A program made the position numbers and the translations under genes. From Phycisphaerae bacterium (GTDB lineage Bacteria > Planctomycetota > Phycisphaerae > Sedimentisphaerales > Anaerobacaceae), in assembly GCA_029858035.1 (NCBI GenBank), contig JAOUFU010000005.1, forward strand, positions 1 to 35,369: 35,369 bases of DNA, in the 5' to 3' direction. Shown here piece by piece: positions 9,647-18,484 of the stretch. The notes beneath the pieces are model-generated. The model had not been told where the DNA came from. It was given only the letters and a program-made list of their open reading frames with translations, and ran no database searches. How positions within the stretch are numbered: position 1 is the stretch's first letter; every line of letters starts with the position of its first letter.

Positions 9647-10477
9647 ATGTACAGATTATGGAACAATATCAAAACGGTGATGTTAATGGGGGGGCTAATG
9701 GGCCTGTGTCTGGCGATAGGTTATTTAATTGGTGGCCAGTCGGCCCTGTTGCCTGCCTTGGTGATTGGATCAGTAATGAATCTGTTTGAGTTTTTTTTCA
9801 GTGACAAGATTGCCCTGGCGACAATGCGGGCCGTCGAGGTCTACGAAGAAGACGATCCCGAACTGTGGAACACCGTGGCCCGGCTCGCCAAGCGAGCTGG
9901 CTTGCCGATGCCTCGGGTATACGTTTCCCCAGCCACAGCTCCTAATGCCTTTGCAACGGGTCGCGGGCCGCATCATAGTGCCGTATGTGTAACTGCGGGG
10001 CTGCGTGAGAAGCTCAATGAATATGAGCTCGAAGGTGTCATTGCTCATGAGCTATCACACATTAAACACAGAGATATTCTGAACAGTACTATGGCGGCCG
10101 TAGTTGCCGGAGCCATAAGCTGGATCAGCTATCTGGCGTTCTGGGGCGGCGGCAGCAGAGATAGAAGGGCGAATCCGCTAATTGCTCTGTTGCTTCTGAT
10201 TCTCGCACCTCTGGCTGCTACACTCATACAGCTTGCCATAAGCCGCTCTCGAGAGTTCGAAGCCGACCGACTTGGGGCTGAATTGGCAGGGACAGGCCGA
10301 GGTCTCGCGAACGCCCTGTACAAACTCGAAAACGCCAACAAGCGGATACCGTTGCATGTTCCCGACTCCCAGAGCAATATGTTCATCGTTCAGCCTCTAA
10401 CCGGCAGCTCAGCAGCAAAACTGTTTATGACTCACCCATCTACTGTGGAACGTATCAAGCGTCTATTAGAAATTTAG
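9647..10477 (+). CDS. htpX: HtpX-like M48 membrane zinc metalloprotease
   Basis: A 276-residue inner-membrane protease. Two hydrophobic segments precede a cytosolic domain containing HELSH at about 134-138 (zinc ligands and catalytic Glu). The third ligand is Glu205 in SREFEADRLGAEL, exactly the HtpX arrangement, and two further hydrophobic stretches lie between them. HtpX degrades misfolded membrane proteins and works with FtsH in envelope stress. AGGG lies a few bases upstream of the ATG. It follows mprF after 53 bases and is 4 bases from the next gene, so it is probably part of the same transcription unit. Its presence supports an envelope-stress reading of the cluster. Confidence 0.93.
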   Translation: MYRLWNNIKTVMLMGGLMGLCLAIGYLIGGQSALLPALVIGSVMNLFEFFFSDKIALATMRAVEVYEEDDPELWNTVARLAKRAGLPMPRVYVSPATAPNAFATGRGPHHSAVCVTAGLREKLNEYELEGVIAHELSHIKHRDILNSTMAAVVAGAISWISYLAFWGGGSRDRRANPLIALLLLILAPLAATLIQLAISRSREFEADRLGAELAGTGRGLANALYKLENANKRIPLHVPDSQSNMFIVQPLTGSSAAKLFMTHPSTVERIKRLLEI

Positions 10478-10481
10478 TGAT

Positions 10482-11483
10482 ATGCCAGAGACAGAAAACA
10501 ACAAAAATAACTCACCGATGTTTCCAGCGAAAACAAAAGGCCACAAATTCAGATCGTGGTTTTTAGGCATTTTGTTGCTGGCCGGAGTAATCGCGGCCGT
10601 AACTCACCTCGGTGAAATAGAACATTTTGCCAAACTGGCACGTGAGGCCAGGCCTATGTGGTTGCTGGTAGCCTTGCTTCTGCAATTCGGTACTTACGTT
10701 TGTACCGCGTTAGTTTGGAAACGGGCTCTGCATTATGTTAATATACGGCAAAGTTTTTTTTCATTCGTACCGCTTGCCTTTGCCAAACTATTTGCAGACC
10801 AGGCCCTTCCGAGCGGTGGAGCGAGCGGAATCAGCTTTTTCATCGCAGCCTTGAAACGTCGTGGGGTGCCTACAGATCTCTGTATGGCTATGATGTTAGT
10901 AAGCCTCGTAGCATATTATGTGGCCTATCTGATTGTCGCGTTAGCAAGCTTGGCCCTGCTGTGGTTCTATCACGCAATTCACATCTGGATTCTGTTGCTT
11001 GTAGGATTGTTCTGCCTGGTGGCGGTGGCAATCCCTGCCAGTGCATTAATGCTGCAGCACTGGAGCAAGAGAGCTATTCCAAAGCTATTGACACGGCTGC
11101 CAAACGTCAGAGATTTACTACAGGGATTTACCCAAGCGCCTAAACACCTACTACGTAATCGGTCCTTGGTGGTTACATCAATATTATTGTATGTCGCAGT
11201 ATTTCTGCTTGACGCAGCAACGCTATGGATAATGTTGCTTGCTATAGGACAGGACGTTTCATTTCTCGCGGCGTTTCCCAGTTTTGTAGTTTCCTCAATA
11301 ATTGCCACGCTTAGTCCGATTCCACTTGGCATAGGCATTTTTGAAGCAAGTTCCACAGGCATGCTTAGTGCACTCGGTATCCCAGTTGAGGCAGCGCTTA
11401 CAGCTACTTTGCTATTACGCGGCTTTACGCTATGGCTGCCAATGTTACCGGGTCTTTGGCTGGCAAGACGGGAGTTGAGGTGA
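10482..11483 (+). CDS. Flippase-like integral membrane protein (UPF0104/LPG synthase TM family)
   Basis: A 333-residue protein with about eight hydrophobic segments and the UPF0104-type motifs FAKLFADQALPSGGASG and LSPIPLGIGIFEASS. These correspond to the flippase half of MprF, here without a synthase domain. Stand-alone members are thought to move lipids or lipid-linked molecules across the membrane, but most are uncharacterised. The ATG lies 4 bases after the htpX stop, suggesting translational coupling, because no strong ribosome site is visible. The first 24 residues are charged and hydrophilic. It is the second flippase module in this cluster, so it could serve a different lipid substrate or help the MprF-like protein. 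It converges with the cardiolipin synthase gene. Confidence 0.85.
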   Translation: MPETENNKNNSPMFPAKTKGHKFRSWFLGILLLAGVIAAVTHLGEIEHFAKLAREARPMWLLVALLLQFGTYVCTALVWKRALHYVNIRQSFFSFVPLAFAKLFADQALPSGGASGISFFIAALKRRGVPTDLCMAMMLVSLVAYYVAYLIVALASLALLWFYHAIHIWILLLVGLFCLVAVAIPASALMLQHWSKRAIPKLLTRLPNVRDLLQGFTQAPKHLLRNRSLVVTSILLYVAVFLLDAATLWIMLLAIGQDVSFLAAFPSFVVSSIIATLSPIPLGIGIFEASSTGMLSALGIPVEAALTATLLLRGFTLWLPMLPGLWLARRELR

Positions 11484-11515
11484 CAATTATATATGTATAG
11501 GATAAATCAATAATG

Positions 11516-11547
11516 CATCATGCCGTCAAAACATCGGCGCCATGATG
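11516..11547. terminator. Inverted repeat between convergent genes, possible terminator
   Basis: CATCATG at 11516-11522 pairs perfectly with CATGATG at 11541-11547, and an inner CCG/CGG pair extends the stem. It spans the 3' end of the cardiolipin synthase gene and the gap to the convergent flippase-like gene. On the minus strand the stem is followed by a T-rich run (CATTATTGATTTATCC), so a terminator for the cardiolipin synthase transcript is plausible. The loop is long for an intrinsic terminator. Confidence 0.35.
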
Positions 11548-12923
11548 TGTATGACCGCCTCAAGCAGATTGCGTAGTATGGATGCATCCTTTACGCCTTG
11601 GCGACAATCACGGAATGTATCATTCATCCATGACTCAATCGCCTTGATTGAGCCTATATCGTAGAAAAAGGCAGCGATTTCATAATCGAGGAAGAGACTG
11701 CGCACATCCATGTTCGCGGTGCCGATCATGGCGAGGTCATCATCCTTAAGCAGGATCTTGGCATGCATCATTCGCGGTAGATAGAGATAGATCTTGGCAC
11801 TAGCCTGTTGCAGATTACGCAGGTATCTCCCCCTTACCATATCGGCCATGGCATAGTTGGACTTGGCCGGTACTATAATCCTGACATCCACGCCGCGCTG
11901 GGCTGCGATCTCCAGAGCTTGAGCCAGGGCCTGGTCCGGAACGAAATAGGGACTGGCAATCCACAATCGTTGCTCAGCGTTAAAGGCCGTGGTGATGATA
12001 GCGTCGTACAGGGCATCGTGCGGGACGTCCGGCCCGGAGGGCACCACCTGGACAGCGGCCAAAGCCTTGGATTGGAGATCACACGGTGGGATGCTCGATA
12101 TAGGCTCCAGAACTTCATCAGCGGCAAATTCCCAATCCGCACGGAAGACTTTTGCGTAGTGCTTGACCGCGGGCCCATGCAAGACAAATGATAAATCGTG
12201 CCAGCGGTCCGACGTTGGCGATGGACCCATATATTCAGTCCCGATATTTCGACCTCCGCTCAAGACACATTTGTTGTCAAAGAGGGCAATCTTGCGATGG
12301 TTCCGCAGATTCGTCCGCCCTCGGAAGGGTCGATGCAGGAGCGGAATAAAGTAGGCGAGGTGCCCCCCGGCCTTAGTAAGTGAATGGAAGAAGCGGCGGT
12401 GAGTATGTAAGGACCCAACACCATCCAACAGCAATCGCACATCCACACCCTGCATTGCTTTTTCAGCCAGACGATACCGGATGTCTTCTGCAATAGGATC
12501 CTTATTAAACGCATAAATAGCAATGTAGATTGAATTCTGCGCCTCCTCAATAAGTCGGATCAGGCTTCTGTAGACTTCTTCGCCGGAACCAAGCAATTCG
12601 AATTTATTGTTGGCACACGGACCTGGCACGCCGTAGGCTCTAAGAAGGCGACGCACAGGGCCGGTACCTTCTGAAGACGGAAGTTCGATGCCGGTTAGAT
12701 CGAGCCAGCCTTTCTTGGCGGTTGTATGACGGACCTTGCGTCCGCTCAAGACCAAATATAGGGGCACCCCGACGTAGGGCATAAACAGGATCGCCAGTAA
12801 CCAAGCAAGGGTTACGGCTGGGCTTTGACGTTGGAGAAGAATGTGTACAACCAATACAATGCCGAGCCCAATGCCCATAAGCAAAAAGAGGTGCTTCTGG
12901 ATTAGAGAAAACATTAGAAGCAT
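11526..12923 (-). CDS. cls: Cardiolipin synthase (phospholipase D family, ClsA-like)
   Basis: A 465-residue membrane enzyme that joins two phosphatidylglycerols into cardiolipin and glycerol. Two N-terminal hydrophobic helices (about 11-60, ending VPLYLVLSGRK) are followed by two PLD half-sites. HKD motif 1 is NHRKIALFD (His209) and motif 2 is MHAKILLKD (His387), each followed by the usual GGRNIG and GTANMD signatures. Length is close to E. coli ClsA (about 486). The start at 12923 is supported by AGGAGA eight bases upstream. It is transcribed toward the MprF/HtpX cluster, so it is a separate unit, but phosphatidylglycerol is the shared substrate of MprF and Cls. Confidence 0.95.
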   Translation of the reverse strand: MLLMFSLIQKHLFLLMGIGLGIVLVVHILLQRQSPAVTLAWLLAILFMPYVGVPLYLVLSGRKVRHTTAKKGWLDLTGIELPSSEGTGPVRRLLRAYGVPGPCANNKFELLGSGEEVYRSLIRLIEEAQNSIYIAIYAFNKDPIAEDIRYRLAEKAMQGVDVRLLLDGVGSLHTHRRFFHSLTKAGGHLAYFIPLLHRPFRGRTNLRNHRKIALFDNKCVLSGGRNIGTEYMGPSPTSDRWHDLSFVLHGPAVKHYAKVFRADWEFAADEVLEPISSIPPCDLQSKALAAVQVVPSGPDVPHDALYDAIITTAFNAEQRLWIASPYFVPDQALAQALEIAAQRGVDVRIIVPAKSNYAMADMVRGRYLRNLQQASAKIYLYLPRMMHAKILLKDDDLAMIGTANMDVRSLFLDYEIAAFFYDIGSIKAIESWMNDTFRDCRQGVKDASILRNLLEAVIHIMAPMF

Positions 12924-13419
12924 TCTATCGCTCTCCTGGATCTTGTGAAAACTTGAATGATATTGTCTTCAGTAATTCACATAGAATCCGCGAGTCTGGC
13001 ATATTCAATGCACAATGATACCAGAGTTATTTAGAATTGGCTAATATGAATTTTCTTAATGTACTCTTGCTTTTGTCTGGCGAACGTGCGGTACTCACAC
13101 CACACAGATTGCTTACAAACTCGTAGCCCAGAATCAGAAATTTTCTAATGCGTGAATGACATGCTAATCAATTTGAGATAGATGCAGATTTGATAGTGGA
13201 TAATGGGATGTACCTTCCTGAAATGTTTCCCATCGGTTTTCGTAAGCAAAGACACACGGATTGAACATACGTTTGACACCGGATTGAACGTCCCATTTCC
13301 TCCGGAACAGGGATCCATTTGCAGCAGTTCAACCATTGTTTGGCTATGCTAATCTGAAGATGGCTAACAACATATCACTTTAAGTGGAATCTTGTCTATC
13401 CGATGGTGATAAGAAATAA
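12924..13419. other. Intergenic, AT-rich; no gene supported
   Basis: About 500 bases upstream of the cardiolipin synthase gene without a convincing coding frame. The short antisense ORF at 13145-13336 has no recognisable motif. The only structure I see is the direct repeat listed separately. A promoter for the cardiolipin synthase gene must lie near 12930-13000 on the minus strand, but no good hexamer pair was found. Confidence 0.5.
13251..13291. repeat. Short direct repeat, about 17 bp x 2
   Basis: GACACACGGATTGAACAT at 13251-13268 is followed by GACACCGGATTGAACGT at 13275-13291. The cores GACAC(A)CGGATTGAAC match except for one inserted base. The start-to-start distance is 24 bases. A regulator-binding pair or the debris of a mobile element would both fit. 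Confidence 0.45.
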
Positions 13420-13629
13420 CTATTTCGAGAAATAATTTGCCTTTACCCAGTTAAAATTCAAAATTATATGCAAAGCGATAAGGCAGAGTAAAATCATCCC
13501 GGCGGTTTTGTGAAAAATATCAAACGCCGGGCGAGAGAAACTGTCGCGGAATATTGCCGATATAGCCTGATTAAGGAAAAACACCACTAAAATTGGATTT
13601 AAAATTTTAAGTATCTTATTTCTTTTCAT
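13420..13629 (-). CDS. Small DUF4405-like membrane protein
   Basis: A 69-residue protein with two hydrophobic helices. The second carries FHKTAGMILLCLIALHIILNFNWVK, which matches the usual HxxxG...LHxxLNWxWIK layout of DUF4405-type proteins. The conserved histidines (about 41 and 55) recall haem-binding or b-type cytochrome-like helices, but function is not established. I start it at the ATG at 13629, which has AGGA eight bases upstream; the track's longer version begins with TTG. It stands alone in an AT-rich region with no obvious partner, and family members are usually single two- or four-helix proteins. Confidence 0.65.
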   Translation of the reverse strand: MKRNKILKILNPILVVFFLNQAISAIFRDSFSRPAFDIFHKTAGMILLCLIALHIILNFNWVKANYFSK

Positions 13630-13790
13630 AATGATCCTCATACAATTCAATCATTCATTCTTCTGTTAAATGATTCGACATAACCATTCTTAGAACAGTG
13701 GAGAATATATCACTACTTTCCAACAGGAGCAAGGACAATAGGAATATTGAGAAACAGACAAATAGGTTATTTCCTATCAAAACTACAAAA

Positions 13791-14050
13791 TTCCCTTATC
13801 CCTGTAAGCAGAAAAAAGGGAGTTATTTTGTTTTTTGGGGAGAGAAAATAACTATTGAAGAACTGACCAACAGGACAAACAGGAATGCAGGCATATCTTT
13901 TTTTGACGAATAAGAAAAAGATATGTGCTCTCAGTAGGTGAGTAGGGAGTAGTTTTATTTTTCTCAATAGGCCTATTATTCCCCATTAGCAGAAAAATAG
14001 CTTCTTATTTTCTTTTATGGGGGATGGGAATTACAAAAAACTATTGATGA
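13791..14050. repeat. Imperfect direct repeat, two copies about 180 bp apart, each with hairpin potential
   Basis: Copy 1 (about 13791-13858) and copy 2 (about 13976-14047) share, in order, CCC-rich start, AGCAGAAAAA, TTATTTT, a GGGG run, and AACTATTGA. Copy 1 contains the perfect inverted pair AGTTATTTT (13821-13829) and AAAATAACT (13845-13853). Copy 2 contains ATTCCC/GGGAAT and CCCCAT/ATGGGG inverted pairs. The shared order of blocks suggests diverged copies of one element rather than chance. No coding frame is associated. Confidence 0.5.
13933..13952. repeat. Mini heptanucleotide repeat (AGTAGGG-like)
   Basis: AGTAGGTGAGTAGGGAGTAG reads as nearly three units of a 7-base AGTAGGG-type motif, lying between the two copies of the direct repeat. 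It resembles in period the heptad array at 20221-20314. Confidence 0.4.
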
Positions 14051-14478
14051 TGAGAGCAGGGCAAGCCCATTAATCAGGAGAAATCACCACGCAACACCAA
14101 CCATGTGAGGGCAATTAGAAACAGCAGACTACATGTTATCAGTACGACTATCCGTGCGTCTTGACTGAAGCATTTAAGTAAAAGACTATGCCACAAGACA
14201 CACTTCTCCTGAGTCACAAATTGTTAGAATTCTTCGACAAAACCTTGTCACCAAAATGTCACTACAGATGCTGATTTTGCCTGAATCGAGTCCGAATATA
14301 TATCATTATTTGGCTGAATATTGCAATTTTCAAAAAAATATCGGGCCAATAAAGGATTCAATGGCCGGCGTCTATTTGCTTGCATTCGTCGTTGCAGAAA
14401 GATAGCATGGGTCATCACGTGCGGTGCTGCCGGTGGCGGTCCTGCGTATGAGTATTGATTGCTTCAGGGAGAATAGCA

Positions 14479-14688
14479 ATGAGACATCTCAGTCGTCGTT
14501 TGTTCTTGGAAAAGACCCGGCTGACCTTCGTCCCATGGGTCGGGATCGACTCAGACAGGAAGAAGTCTATCGATAATCCGGCGGCGGACGGCTCTTCTAA
14601 CGCGCGACTACCAAAAGCCCTTCGTAGTGCCGGCCGAGAACGATATCTGACAGGTACAATACGTTTAGTGCCGATCCTTGAGAGGTGA
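14479..14688 (+). pseudogene. Possible relic of a Tat-exported protein N-terminus
   Basis: From the ATG at 14479, preceded by AGGGAG, the frame begins MRHLSRRLFLEKTRLTF. This looks like a Tat signal (SRRxFLxK) whose hydrophobic core has decayed into charged residues. The remaining 50 residues are polar and match nothing I recognise, and the frame stops 3 bases before the next gene. I treat it as a decayed gene start; a genuine 69-residue protein or chance cannot be excluded. Confidence 0.3.
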
Positions 14689-14691
14689 AAA

Positions 14692-17292
14692 ATGATCCAG
14701 AGAGCCCCTGCATTCGCGTTGGCCCTGTTCGCTGCTTCGGCGGCTCTTGCAGAAGCTCCCTATCCTGCAAGTGCGGTTGTTACCGATGCTGTGTTGCACC
14801 CCTGGTCCACTAATACACATCCGACCGACGTCGCCAAGTCGCACGTCGAGGAGATCACCGCTTCGATGGGGGCGAGACACAAGTACACGGTCCTCCAAAG
14901 CGGCACAATGGATGGCCGCAATTGCCGGTCGCCTATGGGCTGCGGGATAGCGAGGGAAGGGGCCTTCCTCCAGACCTGGGAGTCCAACCGCTCGGTTCGG
15001 ATGGAAAACGTCGGTGACGTCGACGTGGTCAACCCGTGGCTTTCCAATGGCCGCAACAACTTCCGCAGCGTCGAAGAGATTGTCTCTTCCGCTGTCTCAC
15101 CGGGCATGACGGATGCGGACAAGGCTTTTGCCCTCTGGTTCCAGGAGATCCGGTATCGACACCATTCCCCGGGCGACAACAGTGAGCTGGGCGACCCTGT
15201 GAAGGTCTTCAATATCTATGGGTACAACACCTGCGGCAATGACTCCATCTGTTTGGCTACGCTATGGCGCGAGGCCGGTTTCAAAGTGGCGCCGGCACGG
15301 GCGCTGGGCCACTGCATCTCGCAGGCTTTCTATGACGGCGGCTGGCACTTCTATGACGGCGACATGCACTCCGTCTACCTCCTGCGAGACAACCAGACTG
15401 TAGCCGGCGAACAGGACATCGTGCGCGACCACGACTTAATCAAGCGGACCCATTCCAAGGGAATCCTGTTTCCGGATACATGGTGGGCCGAGCCGGAAAT
15501 GTGCTCCATGTATTTTTTCGAGGGACAGGTCGCAGGCGAACGCTCCGGCAAGTCCGATACCACAATGAACATGGTCCTGCGTCCAGGCGAGGCGCTCACA
15601 TGGCGCTGGGGACAGCTCCGCCCGCTCAAGTATCACGGGATGCTGCACGTGACCCCCACGTACGAAAGCGCGATCTACAATGGCCTTTGGGAGTATCGCC
15701 CGGATTTCTCTAAGGTCGTGTGGCGCAAAGGGGCTGCGGCTGTGGAGAATATCACGATGGCGCCGGACGGCTTGGCTGCCTACGAGGGCAAGACCGGCAC
15801 GATCGTCTGGTCGATGCGCAGCCCGTACGTCTTCGTGGGAGGCCGCCTCAACGTAGAGGGTACGGGGGCCCGGTTCTTCATTTGCCAGGATGGCAAGACC
15901 TGGAGGCCAGCGCAAGACAACATTGATAAGTTCTTTTCGATTGTTGGTCCGGCCTGCTACGATTACCAGCTCAAGTGCCGGCTGGAAGGGCCATCGCGGC
16001 TTCGGCACTTGGCGATAATCAATGACGTGCAGATGGCCCCTTTGGCGCTGCCGGAAATGGCCGTGGGCGAGAATGTTTTCACGTACAGTGACCAGTCCAC
16101 AGGCGACCGCAAGGTGCGGATTACTCACAAATGGGTCGAGCGGTCGGCCTCAAGACCGCCATTAGCGCCGGTCGGCGCCGTCCGGCCGCTCGACGAAGGC
16201 GAAGCGAACGGAACGGACGTCGTCTTTCAGTGGACGGCTTCCAGCGACCCCGACGGCGATAAAATTGCCGATTACCAGTTTGAACTGTCCGCCCGCGCCG
16301 ATATGAAGTGGCCGCTCTCGATGAGCTTCTACAAGCTTATCTCACGAACCGCCGAAGCCAGTAAGGAAAAGGACAAGGTCACCGGCAAGGAGAGCATCAC
16401 AGTCAAGGCCCAGTATACCCTGCCCCAGTCGGGTCTGCTGATGCCGGATCGCACGTACTACTGGCACGTGCGGGCACAGGACGACAAGGGCGTGTGGGGG
16501 CCCTGGAGCAAGACTTGGCGATTCACTCCCCATGGCCCCGCTCACCCGCTCGATTTGACCGTGGACTACGACCCGGCCAAGAGTGTAGGCACTCTCCGTT
16601 GGAAAGCCAACCCGGTGGGTCGCAGGCCGGTCAAGTACCGGGCCTACGGCAGTGACGAGAAGGGCTTCACGATAGCTGACCAGAGGCACCAGAGCGTGGT
16701 GGGCGTGACCAAGGAGGAGATGGCTGACTGGAATCCGTGGTTCCCGGCGAACTTCATCGCCGAGACCTCGGCTGCGGAACTGGCTGTGCTTGGCATCGAC
16801 GTGGATTTGTCTGCTGCCAACAAGACCTACTACCGTGTGGTGGCGGTTGACGAGCAGGGCAAGCGCAGCGGGCCGTCTGACTTCGCCGTTGCTCCACGGC
16901 CCGTTATCTACAGTAAGCCGATAGTTACCGCCCAGGTTGGCACCGAGTACCGTTATAAGGTACTCGCCAATCGATCTCTGGGTGACCTCAGTTCGCGGAT
17001 GGCGGACGACCGGCAGACAAGCGGCTACTTCGACATCGAGAAGCCCCGATTCACGCTTACCAAGGGGCCCGCGTGGCTCAAAATCGACGAAGCGGCCGGC
17101 GTGCTCTCAGGCACGCCAGATGTGCCGGGCAGGGCCGACGTCATCGTCACTATCACCATTGATCGCCAGGTGCGGAAGCTCGATGAGGCGGTCCTGCGTT
17201 GGGGCGGCGAAAAGGTCCTTTCTGTGGATATTGAGCGAGTCGGCGTGACAACCCAGAAGTTCGTCATCGATGTTGTGAGGAAAGAGCCGTGA
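14692..17292 (+). CDS. Exported transglutaminase-like domain protein with FN3-like and putative Ig modules
   Basis: An 866-residue secreted protein. A Sec signal (MIQRAPAFALALFAASAALA) precedes a transglutaminase/papain-fold region at about 70-270 with Cys181 in YNTCGND, His207 in ALGHC and Asp222 in WHFYDGD, a plausible catalytic triad. A middle region of about 270-500 has no clear family. About 495-620 reads as a fibronectin-III-like module (DPDGDKIADYQFELS, TYYWHVRAQDDKGVWGPWS). A second FN3-like stretch follows, and the C-terminus has the putative-Ig pattern GPAWLKIDEAAGVLSGTPDVPG. Transglutaminase-like folds act as proteases, amidases or crosslinkers, so the reaction is open. GAGAGGTG precedes the start. 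It is convergent with the esterase gene and probably acts at the cell surface. Confidence 0.75.
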   Translation: MIQRAPAFALALFAASAALAEAPYPASAVVTDAVLHPWSTNTHPTDVAKSHVEEITASMGARHKYTVLQSGTMDGRNCRSPMGCGIAREGAFLQTWESNRSVRMENVGDVDVVNPWLSNGRNNFRSVEEIVSSAVSPGMTDADKAFALWFQEIRYRHHSPGDNSELGDPVKVFNIYGYNTCGNDSICLATLWREAGFKVAPARALGHCISQAFYDGGWHFYDGDMHSVYLLRDNQTVAGEQDIVRDHDLIKRTHSKGILFPDTWWAEPEMCSMYFFEGQVAGERSGKSDTTMNMVLRPGEALTWRWGQLRPLKYHGMLHVTPTYESAIYNGLWEYRPDFSKVVWRKGAAAVENITMAPDGLAAYEGKTGTIVWSMRSPYVFVGGRLNVEGTGARFFICQDGKTWRPAQDNIDKFFSIVGPACYDYQLKCRLEGPSRLRHLAIINDVQMAPLALPEMAVGENVFTYSDQSTGDRKVRITHKWVERSASRPPLAPVGAVRPLDEGEANGTDVVFQWTASSDPDGDKIADYQFELSARADMKWPLSMSFYKLISRTAEASKEKDKVTGKESITVKAQYTLPQSGLLMPDRTYYWHVRAQDDKGVWGPWSKTWRFTPHGPAHPLDLTVDYDPAKSVGTLRWKANPVGRRPVKYRAYGSDEKGFTIADQRHQSVVGVTKEEMADWNPWFPANFIAETSAAELAVLGIDVDLSAANKTYYRVVAVDEQGKRSGPSDFAVAPRPVIYSKPIVTAQVGTEYRYKVLANRSLGDLSSRMADDRQTSGYFDIEKPRFTLTKGPAWLKIDEAAGVLSGTPDVPGRADVIVTITIDRQVRKLDEAVLRWGGEKVLSVDIERVGVTTQKFVIDVVRKEP

Positions 17293-17489
17293 GAACATGT
17301 ACATTCGCGTTGACGCGGACCATAGCTGTGAGAACAGAATACTCTGCCGGCGAACTCAAACGAACGTCGTCGCAGACTTGAGGCTGGCGAAGTTCGCCCG
17401 GATTGCGATTGTGCGCGCCGTACATGATACCTGGACGATGGTCAGGTACAGGCCGTTGAGGGAAAGAGACGGGAGGAGAATCCACTGGC

Positions 17490-18428
17490 TCAGTGCATTT
17501 GCTTGGGCGGCTTGAGGAATCCCTGATGCCGCAGCCAAGTGGCACATGCCTGCGTCCACGTGGAACACGGTTGGTCGCTCGTACGGACGCCGAAGTCATG
17601 TGCGGCCGTCGCATAGATGTGCAGTTCCGCCGGGATGTTTGCTTTCTTCAGCGCAAGGTACATCAACACACTGTGATCCGGTGGGCTGATGATATCGTCC
17701 CCGCCGTGCGCGAGGAAGATCGGGGGCGTTCTGGGCGGGATACGCAGGCCGGGAGCGATCTCATCCTTGTCCTTTGCCTTCAGGTAGCCCGAATAGACTC
17801 CAATGGCAAAGTCGGGCCGGCAACTGATTTTGTCCACGTCATCGATTGGCTCGTAGGTTCGCCGGTCAAAGCTCGTTGCTGTCGCAATAGCCAGATGGCC
17901 GCCGGCCGAGAAACCTACCATTCCTATCTGCTGCGGCTGGATGCCCCACTGACTCGCTCTGCTCCGCACCAGGCTGACGGCCCGCTGTGCATCCTGGAGC
18001 GGGCGGCGGGCCGGCTCGCCCTTGGGCTCATCGGGTCGGCGCGGCACACGATACTTGAGGATGATGCCGGTGGCGCCAATTGAGTTCAACCAGGCGGCCA
18101 CTTCCTCGCCTTCCAGTTGCCAGTAGAGGTCCCAGTAGCCACCCCCGGGGCAGATCAGCACCGCGGTACCGGTGTCCTTGTCCTTCGCCGGCCGATAGAT
18201 CGTCAGTGTCGGTTTGGTGACGTTGGTCACCAGCTTCGTCGACTCGGTGACCTCGACCTGCTTGCGGTCCAGCTTCGGCGACATGCGGAACTTTTCCTCG
18301 CCGATGTTGCCGTTTTCGTCCGGAGCCGTGCCCGGCCAAATCTCAACGACCAGCGGCTTGTCAGACCCAACCGCCGACCAAGCCGCGCACAAACAGGTGA
18401 CCAGAGAAACAATCAATGTGAGTCGCAT
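17490..18428 (-). CDS. Exported alpha/beta hydrolase, acetyl-xylan-esterase-like
   Basis: A 312-residue secreted serine esterase. The track's 488-residue version adds 176 residues that read antisense through the neighbour. I start at 18428, where MRLTLIVSLVTCLCAAWSAVGS forms a Sec signal with GAGGA upstream. The oxyanion region is ICPGGGYW (about 92-99), the nucleophile Ser174 is in GFSAGGH, the acid is in HGGDD (about 241-245), and His277 is in ATAAHDFG. This layout is that of the BD-FAE/acetyl-xylan esterase-like group in polysaccharide-degrading bacteria, which remove acyl groups from hemicellulose. The substrate is inferred. It is the last gene of the minus-strand operon, 56 bases after the amidohydrolase paralogue. 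Confidence 0.87.
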   Translation of the reverse strand: MRLTLIVSLVTCLCAAWSAVGSDKPLVVEIWPGTAPDENGNIGEEKFRMSPKLDRKQVEVTESTKLVTNVTKPTLTIYRPAKDKDTGTAVLICPGGGYWDLYWQLEGEEVAAWLNSIGATGIILKYRVPRRPDEPKGEPARRPLQDAQRAVSLVRSRASQWGIQPQQIGMVGFSAGGHLAIATATSFDRRTYEPIDDVDKISCRPDFAIGVYSGYLKAKDKDEIAPGLRIPPRTPPIFLAHGGDDIISPPDHSVLMYLALKKANIPAELHIYATAAHDFGVRTSDQPCSTWTQACATWLRHQGFLKPPKQMH

Positions 18429-18484
18429 AACTGAACAATCCTCATTTCTTTGCATTGCTCGATCCTTTCGGCGTTCGCCCCGTG

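Larger units (their letters stand above)
13630..14478. other. AT-rich gene-poor stretch with repeats
   Basis: About 850 bases with no convincing gene. The ORF at 13698-13913 encodes a lysine- and asparagine-rich 71-residue peptide with no motif, and it overlaps the repeats described below, so I do not accept it. Base composition is clearly more AT-rich than the flanking gene blocks. A near sigma54-like site around 14312 has wrong spacing and was rejected. Confidence 0.5.

Noticed and set aside
13698-13913. 71-residue plus-strand ORF
   Set aside because: Low-complexity AT-rich translation overlapping a hairpin-forming direct repeat; no motif.
13787-14050. CRISPR array
   Set aside because: Only two diverged copies with unequal, overly long spacing and no cas genes nearby.
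14312-14330. Sigma54-like TGGC...TTGC promoter
   Set aside because: The distance between the GG and GC elements is one base short of the required spacing and the flanks do not match.
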